Shown in pieces: positions 58,455-64,000 of a stretch of 64,000 nucleotides of DNA. How positions within the stretch are numbered: position 1 is the first letter of the stretch; each line of letters begins with the position of its first letter. This stretch comes from Klebsormidium nitens (Eukaryota; Streptophyta; Klebsormidiophyceae; Klebsormidiales; Klebsormidiaceae), in assembly GCA_000708835.1 (NCBI GenBank), contig DF237178.1:62001-126000 (forward strand). The letters run 5' to 3'. Position numbers and translations under genes: made by a program. The notes beneath the pieces are model-generated. The model was given only the letters and a program-made list of their open reading frames with translations. It was not told where the DNA came from and searched no databases.

Positions 58455-61400
58455 ATGGCGGCAGGGGTATGTGCTCGACTGCACCCACCTGCTTGCACCT
58501 CTGTATTACAGAGCTCAAGCTTTTTGCAGGGCGGAAGCGTGTCCTTTGCGCCCCTCTTTCCCACCTTCTCTGCACCTCATTCCAGCAAACTTTCCCCTCT
58601 GCCGAACCGGTCTCCATTGGTTGTAGCACTGGCGAAACGAAAGAAGGGTGAACGGGCTCCCCCCACTGGAGGGGGGGGCGGTGGTGGGGGTGGAAATGGA
58701 GGGGGCACCAGGTCTGCTGGCAGCAAGCAGGTGTCCCAGGGTTCGGCATACCAGAACGAGACACGGAAGATCATTCTTTCTGTTCGCAACCTCAGAAAGG
58801 TGCGTTACTTCTTTTGCACCTATTTGCGACTCTGCTTGGAGGGTGCATTGAGAGAAAATGGGACAGGATTCTTTGCATTTTGTACATGGTGGCGGCATTG
58901 AGATATTGGCAAGGAATTGAGGTTGTTGCGGTCCTTCCCACTTGCCCCCGTCCTTTTGCCTTTGGCACGGGGCCAGAACGTGGCTCCATGTTTGAATGCA
59001 ATGTCAATACAAACTTTTCTTCTTCCAGGCAAATCTCAGCCAATTCGGTGATTAGGGTTCCATGTGAGGATCAAGATTGTCAAATGAACTTTTTGTAGTG
59101 GTGGTATGCGGAAACAACGTGCAGTTCAGATTCTTTGATCAAGTTTGAATGGTGCTTTTGCAGTGGTGACAGTCATAATCAGACTATTTATTGTGCTTAC
59201 GAGTCGGCTGTGGGAGGGGTTTATCTTTTTGCGATTTAAGAAGAAGCCCTGCAGAGTAATCAGCACTTCTTACAACCTTTTATCAAGTTATCTCATGTTG
59301 CGCATTACCTCAGCCTGCTTACGATGCTCCTCAATATCAGAACTGCACACAATGTTCGATCCCAATAGAACTACCAACTCCAAGTAAATACGTTCTTAGC
59401 AGAGTGCTCTCATTGCATTGTTGGTAGCTGTATTTGATACGACATAAGACCAAGTGGTTCGCTGCCTGTGCTCAAGTCTGCAATTGGGATGCAGGTTACC
59501 CCCCAGGGAAAGGAGCTACTGAAAAACATCAACCTAGGAATGTACCTGGGGGCTAAAATTGGTTTCCTTGGCCCCAATGGTGCGGGCAAGTCGACGCTGA
59601 TGAAGATCCTAGCTGGAGTTGACAAGGAGTTTGATGGAGACCTGTACGTTGACCCAGGCATCAAGATTGGGTACTTGGCTCAGGAGCCACAATTGACTGC
59701 CGGGGAAACTGTGATGGAAAACATTGAGGTGAGCTCAAGCGGACGACGGCGCACATGTAGCTTCTGATGGATAAGGTGCCATAGATTGTGTTTTGTCCAT
59801 ATTTGCAAGACTGCACTTGTAGCTCTCCGGAGACAGCGAAGTACTGCTGGAGAATTCAAACCCTGAAGGTAGATGCAGCATAAGCCAAAAGCCTGGAGCT
59901 TGTTGAACCCGAGACCTTCTTTCGTTACATGGTGTCTGAATTCACTCCTAGTTTGTGAGAATCAAAGGGTTTGGAGCCACCAGAGCTTGTGAGCATCTGA
60001 ACACCCCACTTCCTTACAGCCCGAAAATCTGGCCTGGTCTATTAAATTTTCGCTCTTGGCGGGGTGAACGCACCTCTGAAGTAACAATCGGGTCAGCCTG
60101 ACAGACAACCCTAAGAAAGTTCTGCTTCCCGTTCCACATCTGCGGCCGCTCGAATGAGAATTCGCATTGTTTAGCTGAGCTGTCTTCCTTCCCCTACTCT
60201 ACGGCCCGTGCTTGCGACACACGCGCCCTGCTGGAGGACTTTGAACAAGTCACTTCCGACGTCGATCTCAAAGACAACCTAGCAGTATCTCCTCACATTT
60301 CAGGGCTCCCAAGTCACCCCACATCGTTGACCCACCTCTAACCCGACCTGCAACCACACTCGCTGACACCCGGGCCCTGCTGACGGACTTCGAACAAGTC
60401 AGTTCCAACATGGCAGCTCCGGGGGTGAACGTCGAGAAGCTGAAGACGAAGATGACTCAACGATTCTCTTCCTTAGCTTCCAAATTTTGCAATACACCGA
60501 AGTCAATCTACCCCGCTAAGCCAAGTCCTTCTCATCACACCCTGCGCTTGCCGGCACGCGCGCCCTGCTGAAAGATTTCGAACAAGTCAATTCCGACAAT
60601 GTATCCAGAAATGGACCCAAAGCACAGTTTCTAAAAAGCTTTTCAGAAGTAACTCAAACCAACCCTCTGACCCACCCTCCAACCCAAACCCGCAGCCCGC
60701 ACTAGCGGACACACGCGCGTTGCTGAAAGACTTCGAACAAGTCAGCTCCGACATGGCGGCTGCGGGGGCCGACATCGAGAAGCTGATGACCAAGATGGAG
60801 CGCCTGCAGACGGCAATCGATGCAACCAACGGGTGGGAACTAGAGCGGAAACTAACGCGCGCGTTGGAGTCGCTACGGTGCCCCCCGGGGGATGCGAAGG
60901 TTGACGTGTTGAGCGGGGGGGAGCGGAGACGGGTTGCTCTGTGCCGGCTGCTGCTGGAAGAGAACGACATCCTGTGAGTGACTCGTAATTTGCTCTGATT
61001 AATGCCGGGGGTTGTGGTGCTTGGCCTGCATTGACTTCTTGGAACGTAAGAATGATACGCTAAGAACTTGGGACAGTAAAGTAGCTGACGCTACAGTCCG
61101 GGCATACGGCCTTTCGCGGTTCCTTGGATTGTGGTTAGGGACGGCCAAGACCTTTCAGACTGCGACGCATGTGAGGATGGTGCGTTGGATGTGTCTAACT
61201 TCTTCGCATCTTCCTCTTTTTTCTGACAAGCCTGCGCTAAATTCCTTCACAGGACAAACTCGACGTGCGTTTTTTTGGACTTGAAGTCAGTCTTGTGTGG
61301 CATTCGGCCGTCTGCTATGTTCTGCACGCCGAGCGGGCACCTTCTCCCGCTACCTCACGCGCTTGGACAGCCTTTGCTTGGCGAAACTCAGGTTTCTACC

Positions 61401-64000
61401 AGTTGTAGAAGCGCTCACGTTTGTTGGGTGCTCGAACATGGCTGCCAAGCATGTGCAGTGGCCTCTGTACAAGTTCGTCTAAGCAACGTACTGCTGTCCT
61501 TTTGTGCTGACGTCATGGAGCCTTGGCTCTTACAGCTTCCTCGACGAGCCCACAAACCACTTGGATGCGGAGGCGGTCGCTTGGTTGGAACAATACTTGG
61601 CTCAGTTTAAGGTGCGTGACTCTTTCTTCTGGCGAAGTGAAGCTGCATTCTGTGGACGTCTGATTATTCTGAAGTGCTTCACGCTTTAGAAGCTGAACTG
61701 GGTGCAAGGAAAGGCCAGAGACTGCCCTGAACAGAAGTCCCAAAGTCATCATTGACCAGGATCTGCTTCCCAAGACTTCGGAGCATCTTTTTGATCAAGT
61801 CAAGCAGGAATTCTTCTGAATTGCGGAGCCGCTTAAAGTTACTCCTTTCAGAACCCTGGATTGCCAGGCCGGGTTATCGCCGACCCTTTCAAAATCCTGG
61901 ATTCCGAGCCGTGTTTAAAGCCGACCCTTCTAGATTGCTAGATTGCCAAGCCGGGTTAAGCCAGGTTTTTTCAAAACCTGGCTTCCCGAGTTGACTGAAA
62001 CAACGACCCTTTTAATGTGGATTATCGACCCGGTTTTAACGTCGACCCACTTTCCGCAGGGCACCGTGGTCGCGGTTACGCACGACCGCTATTTCCTGGA
62101 CAACGTCGCGGGCTGGATCCTGGAACTAGATCGGGGGCAGGGCATTCCTTTCGAGGGCAACTACTCAGGGTATCTAGAGGCGAAGGCGCGGCGGCTGGAG
62201 CAGGAAGACAAGCAGCAGAGCGCGCTAGCCAAGAATGTGGAACTGGAGCTGGAATGGATACGGAAGAAGGCCAAGGGCCAGCAGAAGAAGGGCAAGGTGA
62301 GGGGACCGCTTTGCTTTTTGCACTCCCGGACATTTTCATCGTGTTGTGCCCTATTCTTCGGTCTGGAGCGAGATGTGATTTCGTGCTGGGTACGGTTACC
62401 AACCTGGTTATGGTGGAGACGAATGTTCCCCGAAAAGGAGGCAAAAAGCTGCGGGCTGGGCGCTGTTTGTGGTGTTGTGGGTCTTAAGTATGTTTGCTCT
62501 GTTATCTCAACGAGTGTTGTATGATGCGCCAACAACAGAGCAAACTTTCAAGGGTCACAAGGCCGGGGGCTCCGTTGCCCCCCGTTTCATTTCCCGCTTT
62601 ATTCCTTTCACAACCAAGTCATTGAACAATTTTGTAAAAGTATACATCCAATCTTCAAAGAACCTGGTTGCCGTTGAAATTCCAACCTACCTGATTGTGC
62701 TAGAATCTCTTCTTATCGATCTCTACGTGCCCAGCAACAGACTTTCAGTCATCGCACTTCATTCGTGAAAACACCCTCGAAACCTCACTTCCTTAAGTTT
62801 ATTTCGTAACCCTTGGCATCCCGCATGCGCCAGTACGAAGAGCTGGTTCCGCAGTCTCGGCTTAATCCAACCAAGAAAATATCCTCGAGATCTCACTTTC
62901 TAGAAACGTCATCCAACAACCCCTTGCGTCTCTTTACCCAGGCCCGCATGCGGCAGTACGAAGAGCTCGTCCAGCAGGCGAGCCAGTTTCAACGAGCAGA
63001 ACGTCTGGATTCCATTCACATTCCTCCGGGTCCCCGGTTGGGCGATCTGGTGGTGGAGGCCAATAAGCTGGCGAAGGCGTATGGCGACCGCGTGCTTATA
63101 AACGACCTCGACTTCTCGCTGCCCCCGGGGGGCATCGTGGGCGTCGTGGGCGCGAATGGCGCGGGAAAGACGACGTTGTTTAAGATGATTACCGGAAGGG
63201 TGAGCACATATGGAAATTAGGAACATAGCTTTCTTGAAGATCTGCTTACCTGGTTCATCTAGAAGCATTCAACGTCGGGTTTGTTCCTTTGCCAAGACGT
63301 AGCTTATCTGCAGGAAGAAAGGGAAGAGTCAGTCAAAGCATGAGAAGCACTTCCGAGCTGTCCCTCAACGCAGCTGCCACATTTATGGTACGCTTCATCT
63401 TTGTCCGCTCTCATATTCCCAGGAGTTAGCCGTGTTATGATTCTGGTCTTTGGCCTGTTTGTTCAATTGCACGTTGGCATTGGCGATTTGACGCACACAA
63501 GAAGTTCTTCGTCCCGAACCCCCATGTAGATCATTTTGGTAGAGAACCCCAAACGGACGGAAAGTGGGGTGTTGGCTGGTATAAATTGAATCTGGGAGGA
63601 GATTACCCTCGTCAAGAACCGCGTTTCTCACTATCCGATGATAGCATTCCGCAGGAAACCCGACGGACGGAACGTTGCGCGTTGGCGAGACGGTACACTT
63701 GAGATCTGGGAGCGATATTACTGTCTCGGACAACTGATCCTAACCTTAATTCCAATCAATCTTTCCGCAGGAAACCCCAACGGACGGAACGTTGCGTGTT
63801 GGCGAGACGGTGCACACCATGTACGTGGACCAGTCACGCGACAGCCTGGACGCCACCAAGAGTGTCTACGAGGAGATAACCGGGGGGAACGAGGAGATAG
63901 CGCTTGGGGAACGGAAAGTGAACGGGCGCGCATACTGCAGCTGGTTCAATTTTAAGTCGTCGGACCAGCAGAAGAAAGTGGGCGATCTCTCGGGGGGGGA
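58455..64000 (+). CDS. EttA-like ABCF ATPase with plastid transit peptide, 3' partial
   Basis: ABCF protein that in bacteria (EttA) binds the ribosomal E site and gates entry into elongation according to ADP/ATP. Exons: 58455-58799, 59495-59728, 60696-60973, 61536-61611, 62060-62296, 62942-63199, 63771-64000 and onward; phases agree at every junction. Residues 1 to about 65 are Ser/Ala/Pro-rich and plastid-like, then a polyglycine run. First ATPase: [46 protein letters not shown]. Linker: [30 protein letters not shown]. Second ATPase: GANGAGKTT, then GDLSGG at the window edge. The phrases IPPGPRLGD, ELEWxR and FNFK fit EttA better than the Uup-type ABCF5 of land plants. Four introns carry tandem repeats. 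Confidence 0.93.
60215..60765 (+). repeat. Four tandem copies of the start of ABCF exon 3
   Basis: ACACGCGCG(C/T)TGCTG, GACTTCGAACAAGTCA and TCCGACAT blocks occur at about 60218, 60366, 60554 and 60711 (real). The second copy also carries GTCGAGAAGCTGAAGACGAAGATGAC, close to the coding sequence for IEKLMTKM. The intervals are 148, 188 and 157 bp. Confidence 0.9.
61815..62055 (+). repeat. 41-bp minisatellite leading into ABCF exon 5
   Basis: Five diverged units of about 41 bp, AAACCCTGGATTGCCAGGCC then GGGTTA-CGACCCTTT, run up to the acceptor at 62058-62059. Confidence 0.75.
62765..62995 (+). repeat. Two tandem copies of the start of ABCF exon 6
   Basis: CCCGCATGCGCCAGTACGAA with GAGCTGGTTCCGCAG at 62821 matches the exon start at 62944. 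Upstream blocks ACCTCACTT and CAACCCCTTG-like match as well. The period is about 125 bp. The earlier copy has lost its acceptor AG. Confidence 0.85.
63540..63830 (+). repeat. Three tandem copies of the start of ABCF exon 7
   Basis: Real exon start at 63771 (GAAACCCCAACGGACGG, AACGTTGCGTGTTGGCGAGA). A close copy lies at 63652, complete with TTCCGCAG acceptor but one base shorter. A decayed copy lies at 63543. The period is about 110-119 bp. Confidence 0.9.

Noticed and set aside
1-64000. CRISPR array, operon structure, prophage or bacterial replicon
   Set aside because: Tandem repeats have no regular unique spacers of CRISPR type, and the genes are intron-rich and eukaryotic.

Overview
The window is nuclear DNA of a eukaryote, most likely a green-lineage (streptophyte) organism. 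The genes are split by many GT-AG introns. They include plant-type genes: a purple acid phosphatase, a plastid P0-like glucose-6-phosphate dehydrogenase, a protein like the plant microtubule protein MPB2C, and a plastid-targeted EttA-type ABCF protein. A charophyte alga such as Klebsormidium would fit gene density, GC-rich exons and short introns, but the species is an inference. Gene models were built by hand from splice sites, reading phase and family motifs; six of them add up to an exact multiple of three over all exons.

Layout: 529-6283 (+) purple acid phosphatase, 5' end not found, one assembly gap; 8253-10619 (+) membrane-anchored sulfotransferase; 13046-15989 (-) small LYR-like plus YccV-domain protein; 16667-23141 (+) P0-like G6PDH; 25576-34311 (-) large NEK-family kinase; 35899-40890 (+) MPB2C-like coiled-coil protein; 42316-45738 (+) coiled-coil protein with a C-terminal membrane segment; 47739-50058 (+) broken U-box/ARM-repeat gene; 51176-57600 (-) protein with about ten SKLE/SRLEREK repeats; 58455-64000 (+) EttA-like ABCF gene running off the window. 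Three gene pairs are divergent and may share promoters (15990-16666, 34312-35898, 57601-58454).

The most unusual feature is structural. In many introns the exon edge and its neighbouring intron sequence recur as two to four diverged tandem copies with a period of about 90-190 bp. This is seen in seven of the ten genes, on acceptor sides, on donor sides, and once at a stop codon. Each array is private to its own exon. A second pattern is a set of four short elements that share a C-rich, telomere-like core but carry different terminal inverted repeats; three of the four lie in introns.
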